Source of the DNA: S5-A14a sp022766365
GTDB lineage: Bacteria > Bacillota > Clostridia > Peptostreptococcales > Anaerovoracaceae
Length of the DNA: 64,000 nucleotides
Strand: one strand, 5' to 3'
Assembly: GCA_050313295.1 (NCBI GenBank)
Contig: JBNPLD010000006.1
Shown here piece by piece: positions 1-8,091 of the stretch. Under the pieces are notes generated by a model, which saw only the letters and a list, made by a program, of their open reading frames with translations, had not been told where the DNA came from and made no database searches. Made by a program: the position numbers and the translations under genes. Numbering within the stretch: the stretch's first letter is position 1; every line of letters starts with the position of its first letter.

Positions 1-222
1 AACCGCATCAAGAGCACCGGTCAGCATATCTGCATAGGACCAGCCGCAAAGCCTGCCCACGATCATTGCAACCGCACAGGCGATTACCACCGGAATATGA
101 GGATCCGCTCCCCATTTTAGCACATAGTTCAATATCATTATGGTAAGCAAAACCACAATGGGAAAAAGTGCTTCGATTTTGTTCGGTAACCGAACCTTTC
201 TTTCAGAATTTTCTTTGTTCAT
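1..222 (-). CDS. NhaC-family Na+/H+ antiporter, N-terminal part
   Basis: The reading frame starts with ATG at 222 and runs off the left edge of the window, so only about 74 residues are visible. They form a short charged N-terminus (MNKENSERK) followed by hydrophobic segments at about residues 19-37 and 44-60, with an E-A-L-F-P-I start to the first helix that resembles NhaC-type antiporters. A GCGAGG Shine-Dalgarno lies before the ATG. Members exchange Na+ for H+ or for organic substrates across the membrane. A different member of the same superfamily lies at 13871. The promoter holds an 11-base G run and may be phase variable. The family call is moderate because the catalytic core is outside the window. 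Confidence 0.6.
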   Translation of the reverse strand, partial: MNKENSERKVRLPNKIEALFPIVVLLTIMILNYVLKWGADPHIPVVIACAVAMIVGRLCGWSYADMLTGALDAV

Positions 223-256
223 TTCTATACCTCGCTTTCGCAGTAAATTTTGTTAC

Positions 257-289
257 ATTATAATATCACCCCCCCCCCCGGAAAGTCAA
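257..289 (-). promoter_or_regulatory. Sigma-A-like promoter with poly-G spacer
   Basis: On the minus strand TTGACT (289-284) and a perfect TATAAT (262-257) are separated by 21 bases, 11 of which are an unbroken G run (positions 269-279, read as C on the plus strand). The usual spacer is about 17 bases, so in this state the promoter should be weak. Loss of about four G residues would restore normal spacing. The predicted start point near 250 leaves a 5' leader of about 28 bases before the antiporter ATG. Confidence 0.55.
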
Positions 290-562
290 GCAACCGTTTA
301 TCAATTGTAAATTTCGTCTTACTAAATCTCCAATAGCAGGATTACATAGATGGAATCAAGAGGACTTATTGTTTTCATGATAAAGTATTTTCAAAATTAA
401 TACAGGAACGGCACTATATTTTTTGTTTCTTACCACAATAAATTCAGAGTGTGCTTTGAGTATTTCACTATTCGTTTCCTTAATCACCGTTAACCTGCGG
501 GCATGTTCTTTATTTAATTGTTACTGCGAATAATAACTCATTTCTGTACAAATAAAAGTTCG

Positions 563-591
563 TTGACAGGCCGTAAACTGAGGTATACAAT
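563..591 (+). promoter_or_regulatory. Sigma-A-type promoter of the AtoE-like gene
   Basis: TTGACA (563-568) is followed after exactly 17 bases by TACAAT (586-591). Transcription should start near 598, about 45 bases before the ATG at 644. Confidence 0.7.
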
Positions 592-643
592 GTGTTTTGG
601 GATAATTAACTTATTAACAATCTTATTTTGAAGGAGGGTATTT

Positions 644-2002
644 ATGTTTAAAAAAGTCTCCAATGCATGTGTGCACATGGTAAACAAATTATTACCTGAT
701 CCGTTTATTTTTTGCATCATGCTGACAATCGTCGTATTTGTAGTCGCCATCCCTGTAACTAAGATGGGACCCCTTGAACTGATTGATAACTGGGGTAACG
801 GAGCGTGGAGTCTTCTTGCTTTCTCAATGCAAATGGCATTGGTGTTGGTTTTGGGAAGTGCAATGGCACAGGCTCCTGTTGTTAAACGGCTTGTTTCCAG
901 AGTAGCATCTCTTGCAAAAACACCTAAGCAAGGAATCCTTGTAGTTACGTTTTTCTCACTTATCGCATGTTGGCTGAACTGGGGATTCGGGCTTGTTGTG
1001 GGTGCTATCCTGGCTAAAGAAATCGCCAGACAGTTGGAAGGCGTGGACTACAGACTTCTTATCGCTTCTGCATACTCAGGGTTCGTAGTCTGGCATGCAG
1101 GTTTCTCTGCTTCCATTCCTCTGGCTCTTGCAACACCGGGCAAGGAAGCTCTGATAACCGCTACAGGCGGTGCTGTTTCCGATGTCATTCCAACAAGCAT
1201 GACAATCTTTGCTCCATACAACCTTATCATGATCGTAATAATCCTGATTTGTTTGCCTTTCATAAATGCAGCAATGCATCCTGAAAAAAATGATGTAATC
1301 ACAGTTGATCCTGCGCTTATCGAGGAAGAGGTTTATGTTTACAAGACACCTGAAACTCCTGCGGAGAGACTTGAAAACAGCTGGATTATCACTGCAATTA
1401 TTTCAGTATCGGGAATCATATATCTTGTAAGTTATTTCTCAAAGAACGGGTTCAATCTATCCCTGAACATCGTAAACATGGTGTTTCTGACACTGGGAAT
1501 TATCTGCCACAAAACGCCGATTAATTATGTAAGAGCAATTGCGGATTCTGCTAAAGGTGCCGCCGGCATAATCATTCAGTTCCCATTTTATGCAGGAATT
1601 ATGGCTATGATGGTTACAGCAAATCCGGATACGGGAGTTTCTCTTGCAGGTGCAATTTCAGAGGGATTTGTAAGTATTTCAAATCAGACCACATTCCCTC
1701 TCTTTACTTTCCTGTCAGCAGGTATTGTAAACCTATTTGTTCCATCCGGTGGCGGACAGTGGGCAGTACAGGGTCCTATCATGATGCCGGCAGGTAAGTC
1801 TCTAGGTGTGGATCCTGCTATTACAGGAATGGCTATTGCTTGGGGTGATGCATGGACAAATATGATTCAGCCGTTCTGGGCTCTGCCTGCACTTGGAATC
1901 GCAGGGCTGTCTGCAAGAGATATCATGGGATATTGTTTGATTACACTATTCTTTGTTGCTCTTGTAGTTTGCGGAGGATTCCTGCTTGTCGGCCTTTTGT
2001 AG
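644..2002 (+). CDS. atoE: AtoE-family short-chain fatty acid transporter
   Basis: This 452-residue integral membrane protein matches the AtoE/short-chain fatty acid transporter family in length and pattern: about ten or more hydrophobic segments, an N-terminal LLPDPFIFCIMLT stretch, the conserved LNWGFGLVVGAILAKE region near residues 111-127, the FVPSGGGQWAVQGP loop near 365-378 and a WGDAWTNMIQPFWALP segment near 406-421. In Escherichia coli atoE sits with the acetoacetate CoA-transferase genes and is thought to import short-chain fatty acids. Here it is alone, with its own promoter and a very strong AAGGAGGG ribosome site (631-638). A CoA-transferase pair that could act on the same acids lies 40 kb away. 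The exact substrate cannot be read from the sequence. Confidence 0.85.
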   Translation: MFKKVSNACVHMVNKLLPDPFIFCIMLTIVVFVVAIPVTKMGPLELIDNWGNGAWSLLAFSMQMALVLVLGSAMAQAPVVKRLVSRVASLAKTPKQGILVVTFFSLIACWLNWGFGLVVGAILAKEIARQLEGVDYRLLIASAYSGFVVWHAGFSASIPLALATPGKEALITATGGAVSDVIPTSMTIFAPYNLIMIVIILICLPFINAAMHPEKNDVITVDPALIEEEVYVYKTPETPAERLENSWIITAIISVSGIIYLVSYFSKNGFNLSLNIVNMVFLTLGIICHKTPINYVRAIADSAKGAAGIIIQFPFYAGIMAMMVTANPDTGVSLAGAISEGFVSISNQTTFPLFTFLSAGIVNLFVPSGGGQWAVQGPIMMPAGKSLGVDPAITGMAIAWGDAWTNMIQPFWALPALGIAGLSARDIMGYCLITLFFVALVVCGGFLLVGLL

Positions 2003-2170
2003 AACCACGATAATTTTTAAAATGTGTGTGTAGATAAGGAAATCTGTCTTTGATTATTGATTAAGAATATCATTTAAACAATTTGATGATTTCCGAAACA
2101 TAACGAAAACCGAATCTCAGTCAACCCCCTTGAGTTAGTACTTAAATGGTGTGACTGAACTTACCTATCT

Positions 2171-2216
2171 GGTCTGTGATATTTGATTGTTTCGAGTATC
2201 ATAGGCCTTTTTCTTT
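2171..2216 (+). terminator. Rho-independent terminator in a long 3' region
   Basis: GGTCTGTGATA (2171-2181) pairs with TATCATAGGCC (2197-2207) over 11 pairs, two of them G-U, with a 15-base loop. The run TTTTTCTTTT follows. It lies about 170 bases past the transporter stop, which is far for a terminator, so the transcript may have a long 3' UTR or the hairpin may end a separate small RNA. The rest of the 2003-2458 gap is AT-rich and shows no reading frame. Confidence 0.6.
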
Positions 2217-2372
2217 TGACCTCAACTGATTTTGCAAAGAATTATTCTACCCTTTCACATTTTCTGCATTGGAGCATTATACAAATGGTATTTGATAAAG
2301 TTATTATTTTACCATCAGAAATCTTTACTCTGAATTAAATATTATAACTGCGGATAATGAACGTAAAATTTT

Positions 2373-2401
2373 TTGACATGGATATTTTGCAAATTCAAAA
2401 T
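2373..2401 (+). promoter_or_regulatory. Probable promoter of the XRE regulator operon
   Basis: TTGACA (2373-2378) is separated by 17 bases from CAAAAT (2396-2401). This places the start about 50 bases before the ATG at 2459. The -35 box is perfect and the -10 box is weaker. Confidence 0.5.
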
Positions 2402-2458
2402 ATTTTTGATAGACAACAAAACAAATGAATGAGATGATAACTATGAAAGGAAGATGCT

Positions 2459-2866
2459 ATGAATATAGGTGTTAAATTAAAAGAGGCAAGACTGCAAGCC
2501 GGTTTGACTCAGGAAGACGTTGCTGAAGAAATCCGGGTCACACGTCAAACAATCTCAAATTGGGAAACAGAAAAATCCTTTCCCGATATAGTTAACGTAA
2601 TTAAACTAAGCGCTCTATACAACATCAGTCTTGACAAACTTTTGAAAGAAGATGAGAAAATGATAGAACATTTAGAAAAGAGTACAAATATTGTAAAAAG
2701 CAATCAAAAGCTTATAATTGCCATTATCGCAAATGCCATGATGTTAATTATTTTCATATTCTTCAATAGTTTAATAATCAGCAACCCATACCTAATTATG
2801 GGTAGTTCTGCTTTCGGTATCATTAGCACTTGCTATTTGTTTTATCAGATAATTAAAAAGATTTAA
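2459..2866 (+). CDS. Membrane-anchored XRE-family regulator
   Basis: The 135-residue product has an N-terminal helix-turn-helix of the XRE/Cro type (about residues 7-60: LKEARLQAGLTQEDVAEE followed by the recognition helix region TRQTISNWE). Two hydrophobic segments follow at about 83-103 and 111-130, which should anchor the regulator in the membrane. Such small XRE plus transmembrane proteins are common in Bacillota, often beside a small membrane protein or exporter that they control. The next gene starts 13 bases downstream and is a two-helix membrane protein, so the pair is probably one operon. An AAAGGAAG ribosome site precedes the ATG. The target DNA and signal are unknown. Confidence 0.8.
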   Translation: MNIGVKLKEARLQAGLTQEDVAEEIRVTRQTISNWETEKSFPDIVNVIKLSALYNISLDKLLKEDEKMIEHLEKSTNIVKSNQKLIIAIIANAMMLIIFIFFNSLIISNPYLIMGSSAFGIISTCYLFYQIIKKI

Positions 2867-2879
2867 GGAGGAATTTTGA

Positions 2880-3206
2880 ATGAAAGTGGCAGCTGCAATC
2901 ATGGCTTTTATGGTTTTATCGGGTATTTTTGTCCTAATGTATCAGATTTTCAAAATGGTAGTTCTCGATGCAGAAAGCAGAGGCTTGAAACACCCTAAAT
3001 TCTGGGGAGCATTCTCAATCGGCGGTAACAATGCTAATGGACTTATACTATACTTATTAAGAAGAAACAGATACCCTGCCAACATGACAGATAATGCAAG
3101 GGAAATATTTAAATCTCGAAAAAGGAAGGCTAGCTTATGTTTATGCTTTATCGCAATAGGCGCTATCTCTTTAATTTTTATCGCATTATTTGGGAATCTA
3201 CAGTAG
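2880..3206 (+). CDS. Small two-helix membrane protein, unknown function
   Basis: This 108-residue protein has hydrophobic segments at about residues 3-27 and 85-104 joined by a basic loop (LLRRNRYPANM, KSRKRKAS). I do not recognise a family. A strong AAGGAGG site sits between the stop of the XRE gene and this ATG, and the genes are only 13 bases apart, so they are very likely co-transcribed. The partnership with a membrane-anchored XRE regulator suggests a sensing or envelope-stress role, but this is inference from context only. Confidence 0.65.
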   Translation: MKVAAAIMAFMVLSGIFVLMYQIFKMVVLDAESRGLKHPKFWGAFSIGGNNANGLILYLLRRNRYPANMTDNAREIFKSRKRKASLCLCFIAIGAISLIFIALFGNLQ

Positions 3207-3343
3207 AGAAACAGCATAAGCATTAAAATAAATATATTGTGATGTAAATACGTTTAGTTCTGTATGAGACTTGCTCTCATCAGTTCCCTTATATTTCGGA
3301 AATACACACTCGGTATCCCGTTCACATGTCTCAGAGCTTAGAT

Positions 3344-3380
3344 GGCATATTGCATATGCAATGTGCCTATTTATATTTTC
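3344..3380 (+). terminator. 24-base near-perfect palindrome, possible terminator
   Basis: GGCATATTGCAT (3344-3355) is followed directly by its near-complement ATGCAATGTGCC (3356-3367), with one wobble pair, and then the T-rich stretch TATTTATATTTTCCC. It is 138 bases after the small membrane gene and 98 bases after whiA on the other strand. It could end the plus-strand operon, serve whiA as well, or be a protein-binding site. No other feature is visible in 3207-3465. Confidence 0.4.
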
Positions 3381-3465
3381 CCAAAGGCAAAAAGTATAGT
3401 ATTAGCGAATGCGTTATTTATCGGAGGGTTGGATTTTTCACAATAGTCTAACATGTCCTCAAGAT

Positions 3466-4407
3466 TTACAAACTCCCGGCGATGTCACTTATTTTCCTGA
3501 GCCTGTTGTTTACACCGGATTTTTTTAGGGGCGGAGTCAGCATTTCACCTAGTTGAGTCAGACTTGCTTCGGGGTTTTCAAGGCGCAGCCTAGCGATATC
3601 CCTCAACTTTTCTGGGAGAAAATTTTCACCCTTGCGTTCAATGATTTTTTTGATATCCGTGATTTGCTTCTCCGAGGCATTGAGCACTCTGTCCATGTTG
3701 GCTGTATCACAATTGGTCATTCGGACAGCCTCGCTACGCAGCTCCTTGGTAATCATGATATTCTCTAATTCCAGAACTTTTCCGTGGGCTCCCATAAGGG
3801 CAAGTAAATCGCTTATGTACCCTGAAGCCTTAACATAAACCACCCAGTAATTCTTTCGTTTGGTCATTTTACCCTCGAGAGCATCGAAGGTTCCGATAAG
3901 ACGAAGGAGGTCCTTAGCCATTCTTTCGCTTCCGCAACGCCACTCCATCTGATAACTCTTTTCAGGATTGGTGATAGTCCCTGCCGCTAAGAAACTCCCA
4001 CGGAGGTAACTTTTCCTGCAACATTTGGTCCTTATGATTCCCATGTATATACCGTCAGAGATATAGTTATTTCCCTGCTTGATCATGAGAATCCCCACTT
4101 CCCGCAGAATTGCTTCGCTCCCCATATCAGGTGTAATTTTCAGCACATAAACATTCCCCCGTGAAAGGTTTCCTCCCTCCTCGTACTCAACAACCGGTTC
4201 AATCCGGAAATAGTCCTTGATGAGTACTTTGAAGTGTCTTGCAACGGCGGCATTTTCCGTCTTTAAAATTATATTGAATTTTCCTCCGCCGGCAAGGCCT
4301 ATACTTCCTGCCATACGAATGAAGCTGGCGATTTCCGCCAGCTTACAACAATTCTTATCGGTTTCAAATCTTGCCAGTTCGTTCTTCGTCTCCTGACCGA
4401 ATGACAT
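3466..4407 (-). CDS. whiA: WhiA-family DNA-binding protein
   Basis: The 313-residue product matches WhiA, with an N-terminal part related to LAGLIDADG homing endonucleases (MSFGQETKNELARF start, CCRKSYLRGSFLAAGTITNP near residues 125-144) and a C-terminal helix-turn-helix from about residue 225 (ITDIKKII, EKLRDIARLRLENPEASLTQLGEML). WhiA controls sporulation genes in Streptomyces and affects division and chromosome segregation in Bacillus. The gene lies at the end of the minus-strand string murB-PHP-rapZ-Kce. In most Bacillota yvcK separates rapZ from whiA, but here a Kce-like enzyme takes that place. A GAGGAGAG ribosome site precedes the ATG. Confidence 0.93.
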   Translation of the reverse strand: MSFGQETKNELARFETDKNCCKLAEIASFIRMAGSIGLAGGGKFNIILKTENAAVARHFKVLIKDYFRIEPVVEYEEGGNLSRGNVYVLKITPDMGSEAILREVGILMIKQGNNYISDGIYMGIIRTKCCRKSYLRGSFLAAGTITNPEKSYQMEWRCGSERMAKDLLRLIGTFDALEGKMTKRKNYWVVYVKASGYISDLLALMGAHGKVLELENIMITKELRSEAVRMTNCDTANMDRVLNASEKQITDIKKIIERKGENFLPEKLRDIARLRLENPEASLTQLGEMLTPPLKKSGVNNRLRKISDIAGSL

Positions 4408-4470
4408 ATGCTCTCCTCTAGTTTAATCGACTTAAATATAATCAGATTTAAGTTGATTGTTCTTTCTCGA

Positions 4471-5304
4471 TTACTTATTCTTTCTTGGCGGAATTCCAAG
4501 GATTTCTCTCGCTTCGTCCGGTGTAGCGATTTCTCTGCCCAAAATCTTAGCAAGTTCCACTGCCTTAGCTACAAGCTGTCCGTTTGATTCAGCAAGAACA
4601 CCTTTCTCTATATATAGATGATCCTCGAAACCTACACGAACGTGTCCGCCCATAGCGATTGTTGCTGCTGCAATCGGCCAGCAGTTTCTTCCAAGACCCG
4701 TAGCTGTCCAAGTACATCCCGGAGGAAGAGAACCTACCATGAAAACAAGATCTCTGATAGTAGCCGTCATTGTAACACCTAAAACAAAGTCAAAGTGCAT
4801 TGGGTCTTTGATGAAGCCCTTCTTGTGGAATTTAAGAGCAGTATCTATCATTCCCTTTTCAAAAACTTCAAGCTCAGGCTTGATACCCTTCTCGTTCATG
4901 ATTTTGGCAAAGTTTACGATTGTGTCATCTGTGTTTACAAAAATCTCGTCACCGCCGAAGTTGCACGTACCGCAATCAAGAGTTGCAAACTCAGGTGTAG
5001 GCACTACATCTGTAGAAGCAAGCCTCTCAAGGTCAGTCATCCCTACAGCTCCACCTGTTGAAGGTTGGATAATTACATCAGGACACTCCTTGTAAATAGC
5101 ATCCATACATTCCTGGAATCTCTCTGTAGCCTGAGTCGGTGTACCGTCATCCCATCTTACATGAAGGTGAATTACAGCAGCACCTGCATCGTAGGCTGAC
5201 TTCGCTTCCCTAACTATCTCCTCAACAGTGTAAGGCACTGCAGGGTTCTGTTCCTTAGTAACCTCTGCTCCACAAATACATGAACTGATAATTAACTTTT
5301 CCAT
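4471..5304 (-). CDS. kce: Beta-keto acid cleavage enzyme, Kce-like
   Basis: This 277-residue protein belongs to the BKACE family (DUF849), whose founding member, 3-keto-5-aminohexanoate cleavage enzyme, condenses a beta-keto acid with acetyl-CoA in lysine fermentation. The zinc ligands expected near the N-terminus are present as H46-L-H48, with E14 in CGAEVT and E227 in GFEDHLY, which fit the Kce active-site positions I remember. The C-terminal AESNGQLVAKAVELAKILGRE is also typical of the Kce branch. The gene has its own promoter (5375-5403) and an AAGGAGA site. It stands alone between rapZ and whiA rather than in a kam cluster, so other BKACE substrates remain possible. Family call firm; substrate call inferred. 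Confidence 0.85.
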   Translation of the reverse strand: MEKLIISSCICGAEVTKEQNPAVPYTVEEIVREAKSAYDAGAAVIHLHVRWDDGTPTQATERFQECMDAIYKECPDVIIQPSTGGAVGMTDLERLASTDVVPTPEFATLDCGTCNFGGDEIFVNTDDTIVNFAKIMNEKGIKPELEVFEKGMIDTALKFHKKGFIKDPMHFDFVLGVTMTATIRDLVFMVGSLPPGCTWTATGLGRNCWPIAAATIAMGGHVRVGFEDHLYIEKGVLAESNGQLVAKAVELAKILGREIATPDEAREILGIPPRKNK

Positions 5305-5374
5305 ATCTTCTCCTTATTTTTAAGTAAATATTTCTCCACCCTGCTTTATCAGGGAGTATATCAAGATAGTTATT

Positions 5375-5403
5375 ATTGTATCATTTTTAATGCTTTTATT
5401 CAA
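5375..5403 (-). promoter_or_regulatory. Promoter of the Kce-like gene
   Basis: On the minus strand TTGAAT (5403-5398) and TACAAT (5380-5375) are separated by 17 bases. The start point near 5368 gives a leader of about 64 bases that contains the small hairpin CCCTG-CTTTAT-CAGGG. This suggests that the enzyme gene can be expressed independently of rapZ and whiA. Confidence 0.6.
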
Positions 5404-5506
5404 GTGGTGTGGTAGTATCCACCGGCGAAATAGCAAACCGTGTTGCCGAACCGGTACTGACAAATGCATATGTCCCTGACAATGGGAATGGGGTTATGTC
5501 TGTCAT
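5396..5506 (-). CDS. Candidate 36-codon small ORF coupled to rapZ
   Basis: An ATG at 5506 overlaps the rapZ stop as ATGA and opens 36 codons (it begins MTDITPFPLSGTYAF and ends TTTPLE) before TAA at 5396. The TAA lies at the edge of the -35 box of the Kce promoter. The overlap is typical of translational coupling, and the codons are more GC-rich than the surrounding AT-rich spacer. I find no family. It may be a real small protein, a decayed remnant of a former gene such as the missing yvcK (no YvcK motif is visible), or chance. Confidence 0.25.
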   Translation of the reverse strand: MTDITPFPLSGTYAFVSTGSATRFAISPVDTTTPLE

Positions 5507-6363
5507 TTTATATCCCTGTGCATCACTGTCACCTGAAAGCCTGCCTTCTTGAACCTCTCACCCAAAGTTTCCGCCATCACCACCGATCTGTGCTGTCCAC
5601 CGGTACAACCGAATGCTATGTTAAGGTGATTCTTCCCTTCCTTCTCATAATATGGAACAATCCCCTTTACAAGAGCAAATAAATCCTCTGCAAAGTCTCT
5701 GGTGACTTGATGTTTGAGCACATAACGCTGCACTTTTTTGTTTTTCCCTGTTAGTTTCTTCAGACTGGCAACATAAAAAGGATTAGGAATAAACCGCACA
5801 TCCAAAATCATATCTGCAGCCTCGGGCAAGCCTCTCTTGTAACCGAAAGATTGAACATTGACTGTAAACGGAACATTGGGGACTTCATCTTTAAAGGCCT
5901 TATCAAGCATCTGATTCAACTGAGCAACCCTTAGCCCTGTCGTATCAAGAACATAGTCGGACATCTTTCTGATTCCCGATAGAAGTTCTCTTTCCTTTTG
6001 GATCACAGTAGCGTCTGCTACTCCCATATAGAGGGGATGATTGCGCCTTGTTTCGTTATATCTTCTCATAAGCACCTTGTCGCTAGCCTCAACAAACAAG
6101 ATTTTCAGATCAACCCCATTATCTTTTTTTAATTTTTCGAGGGCTGTCGCAAGATCCTCAAAGAATTCTCCGCCACGGACATCAATGATTATCGTAACTT
6201 TATCGATATGATGTGAACTTCTTGATAGCTCAAGAAAATTCTCAATCAGAGAAGGTGGCATATTGTCTACGCAATAAAACCCCTTATCTTCAAACCAATC
6301 AGCAACTACCGTTTTTCCGGCCCCCGAAAGACCGGTAACCAAGAATACCGATAACTTTTCCAT
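5503..6363 (-). CDS. rapZ: RapZ (YvcJ) family nucleotide-binding protein
   Basis: The 286-residue product has the Walker A motif GLSGAGKT at residues 11-18 and the conserved C-terminal FGCTGGQHRSVVMAE region. RapZ delivers the small RNA GlmZ to RNase E in enterobacteria and thereby tunes amino-sugar synthesis. In Bacillota (YvcJ) it binds nucleotides and its wider role is less clear. The gene follows the PHP gene by two bases and precedes the Kce gene by 198 bases. The order murB-PHP-rapZ-(yvcK)-whiA is widely conserved, which supports the call. The C-terminus is MHRDIK. Confidence 0.93.
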   Translation of the reverse strand: MEKLSVFLVTGLSGAGKTVVADWFEDKGFYCVDNMPPSLIENFLELSRSSHHIDKVTIIIDVRGGEFFEDLATALEKLKKDNGVDLKILFVEASDKVLMRRYNETRRNHPLYMGVADATVIQKERELLSGIRKMSDYVLDTTGLRVAQLNQMLDKAFKDEVPNVPFTVNVQSFGYKRGLPEAADMILDVRFIPNPFYVASLKKLTGKNKKVQRYVLKHQVTRDFAEDLFALVKGIVPYYEKEGKNHLNIAFGCTGGQHRSVVMAETLGERFKKAGFQVTVMHRDIK

Positions 6364-6365
6364 TT

Positions 6366-7115
6366 CTACACTTCCTCTACATTTACAATACGATTGATAC
6401 CTATCCCGGCTTCAAAAGCCATATCAAGACCCTCTTTGAAACTCCCCACAAGCTCAGGTCGGTGAGCGTCGCTGCTGATTACAAAGTTAACATCATATCG
6501 GCTGCAAAACACCAGTTCTTCCACAGTTAAATGTCCATGCCACGGATTAATCTCCATCAAAGTGTTGCACTTTTCACAGGCTGACGCCACCCTTTCAAGG
6601 TCAATAGGAGCCTTATCCCCGGGATGGGTTAAAATCATTATTTTGTTTTTTTCTATGGCAGAGACCATCATATCTGTATTCTTCTTCCTGAGAGCCTTTT
6701 CAAATGTTTTTCCCATGCCGTGATACCAAAGCCAGTTTGCTGCCATATGGCCTCCCGTAACCCCGAAATGATATCCTGCATGGATAAAATCAAATATTTT
6801 CTTCTCTTTTTCTGTCACATCAATATTGTTTCCATGGTTGACAATATTTGCTTCAACACTTAGAAATATTGATATCTGCGGATATTTTTTATTAAGTTCC
6901 TCTATGATTTTTCGCATCACGGGAAAATCCTTACGCTTAACACCGTAAGTCAAATGTCCGGGTCCGTGATCGGATATGGCAATAGAATCCAGCCCCTTCT
7001 CCACAGCTACTTTTACATTATCCTCTATACTTCCTTTTCCATGCGAAAATACAGTATGGGTATGATAATCCCATATCATTCGGTATCTCTTACCATTTTT
7101 TTCGTAAATCTCCAC
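6366..7115 (-). CDS. PHP-domain metal-dependent phosphoesterase
   Basis: The 249-residue protein shows the PHP metal-binding set: H-T-H at residues 18-20 in DYHTHT, SDHGPGH near 48-54, an E in the VEAN segment, the ILTHPGD segment and the closing SSDAHRPE. Members hydrolyse phosphomonoesters such as histidinol phosphate or act on polymerase pyrophosphate. I read it as a general PHP hydrolase rather than HisK because no his genes are nearby. It starts with GTG at 7115, behind an AGAGGTG site, and its stop is two bases before rapZ. An internal ATG at 7079 (MIWDYHTH) is an alternative start with a poorer ribosome site. Confidence 0.85.
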   Translation of the reverse strand: MEIYEKNGKRYRMIWDYHTHTVFSHGKGSIEDNVKVAVEKGLDSIAISDHGPGHLTYGVKRKDFPVMRKIIEELNKKYPQISIFLSVEANIVNHGNNIDVTEKEKKIFDFIHAGYHFGVTGGHMAANWLWYHGMGKTFEKALRKKNTDMMVSAIEKNKIMILTHPGDKAPIDLERVASACEKCNTLMEINPWHGHLTVEELVFCSRYDVNFVISSDAHRPELVGSFKEGLDMAFEAGIGINRIVNVEEV

Positions 7116-7158
7116 CTGAGCACACCTCTATCCCTGTAAAACTGAATCTCTCCAAAAA

Positions 7159-8031
7159 TTACAAAATCTCATCTATTATTCGAACTTCAGGCTCTAAATC
7201 CACACCGAATTTTTCTTTAACAGTCTTTTTCACATGATCTCTCAATGCAATTACATCGGACGCCGTTGCCCCACCTCTGTTGATTAGGAAACCGCAGTGT
7301 TTTTGTGAGACCTGAGCTCCGCCTATTGTATATCCTGCCAGGCCCGCCTCCTGAATCAAAGAGCCTGCATAGTGTCCGGGAGGTCTTTTGAAAAAACTTC
7401 CGCAGCTCGGGTATTCCAACGGCTGCTTACTGTTTCTTCTCTTAGCAAAATCATCCATATCCGCCTTTATACTGTCTACGCTCCTCGGCACAAGACCAAG
7501 CTCCACTTTCAGAATAATTTCTCCGGTATCCTTAAACCTGCTGTGTCTGTACCCAAGCTGAAGATCGTCTCCTGAAACCCAACCTGTTCTGCTTCCGTCA
7601 GGTGCCATTGCATATACTCTTTTTACAACCTGCTTCATTTCTCCCCCATAGGCACCTGCATTCATAAAAACCGCACCCCCGACACTTCCGGGTATACCGC
7701 TTAGAGGCTCAAAGCCTCCAAGTCCTGCTCTCATCGCCTCTCGAGCCAATCTGCTCATCAGAACAGCTCCGAAAGCAGTAATCCTGTCACCTGCGATCTC
7801 GATTTTGTCAAATCCGGGACCCAGTTTCACCACCGTACCCCTAAAACCTCCATCTCCAAACAAGGTGTTGCTGCCATTCCCCAAAACAACATACGGTGTT
7901 CCGGAAGTAGTAATCTTCGCCATAATCAATGAAAGTTCATCCTCCGTATCCGCCAGAATCAGTCTGTCGCATTCTCCACCGACCTTAAACGATGTATACT
8001 CATCCATCTTGCAATTTTCTATTATTTTCAT
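7159..8031 (-). CDS. murB: UDP-N-acetylenolpyruvoylglucosamine reductase
   Basis: MurB reduces UDP-GlcNAc-enolpyruvate to UDP-N-acetylmuramate with NADPH and FAD in the cytosol, an early step of peptidoglycan synthesis. The 290-residue length fits the shorter, Gram-positive type. Visible signatures are NTSFKVGG-like YTSFKVGGECD near the start, the FAD-binding stretch VVLGNGSNTLF (about 48-58), LSGIPGSVGGAVFMNAGAYGGE (about 109-130), the catalytic-serine region SCGSFFKRP and the C-terminal glutamate in EPEVRIIDE. It sits between an AI-2E-type permease gene and the PHP gene on the same strand. Confidence 0.96.
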   Translation of the reverse strand: MKIIENCKMDEYTSFKVGGECDRLILADTEDELSLIMAKITTSGTPYVVLGNGSNTLFGDGGFRGTVVKLGPGFDKIEIAGDRITAFGAVLMSRLAREAMRAGLGGFEPLSGIPGSVGGAVFMNAGAYGGEMKQVVKRVYAMAPDGSRTGWVSGDDLQLGYRHSRFKDTGEIILKVELGLVPRSVDSIKADMDDFAKRRNSKQPLEYPSCGSFFKRPPGHYAGSLIQEAGLAGYTIGGAQVSQKHCGFLINRGGATASDVIALRDHVKKTVKEKFGVDLEPEVRIIDEIL

Positions 8032-8091
8032 AAAATTTCCCTTTTTAGCTGTAGTAATCAGAATGTTAATTCCCTGGATTTGGTCTTCAAA

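Noticed and set aside
538..750. Minus-strand 70-residue frame at the AtoE start
   Set aside because: It overlaps the promoter and start of the AtoE-like gene and has no ribosome site or family.
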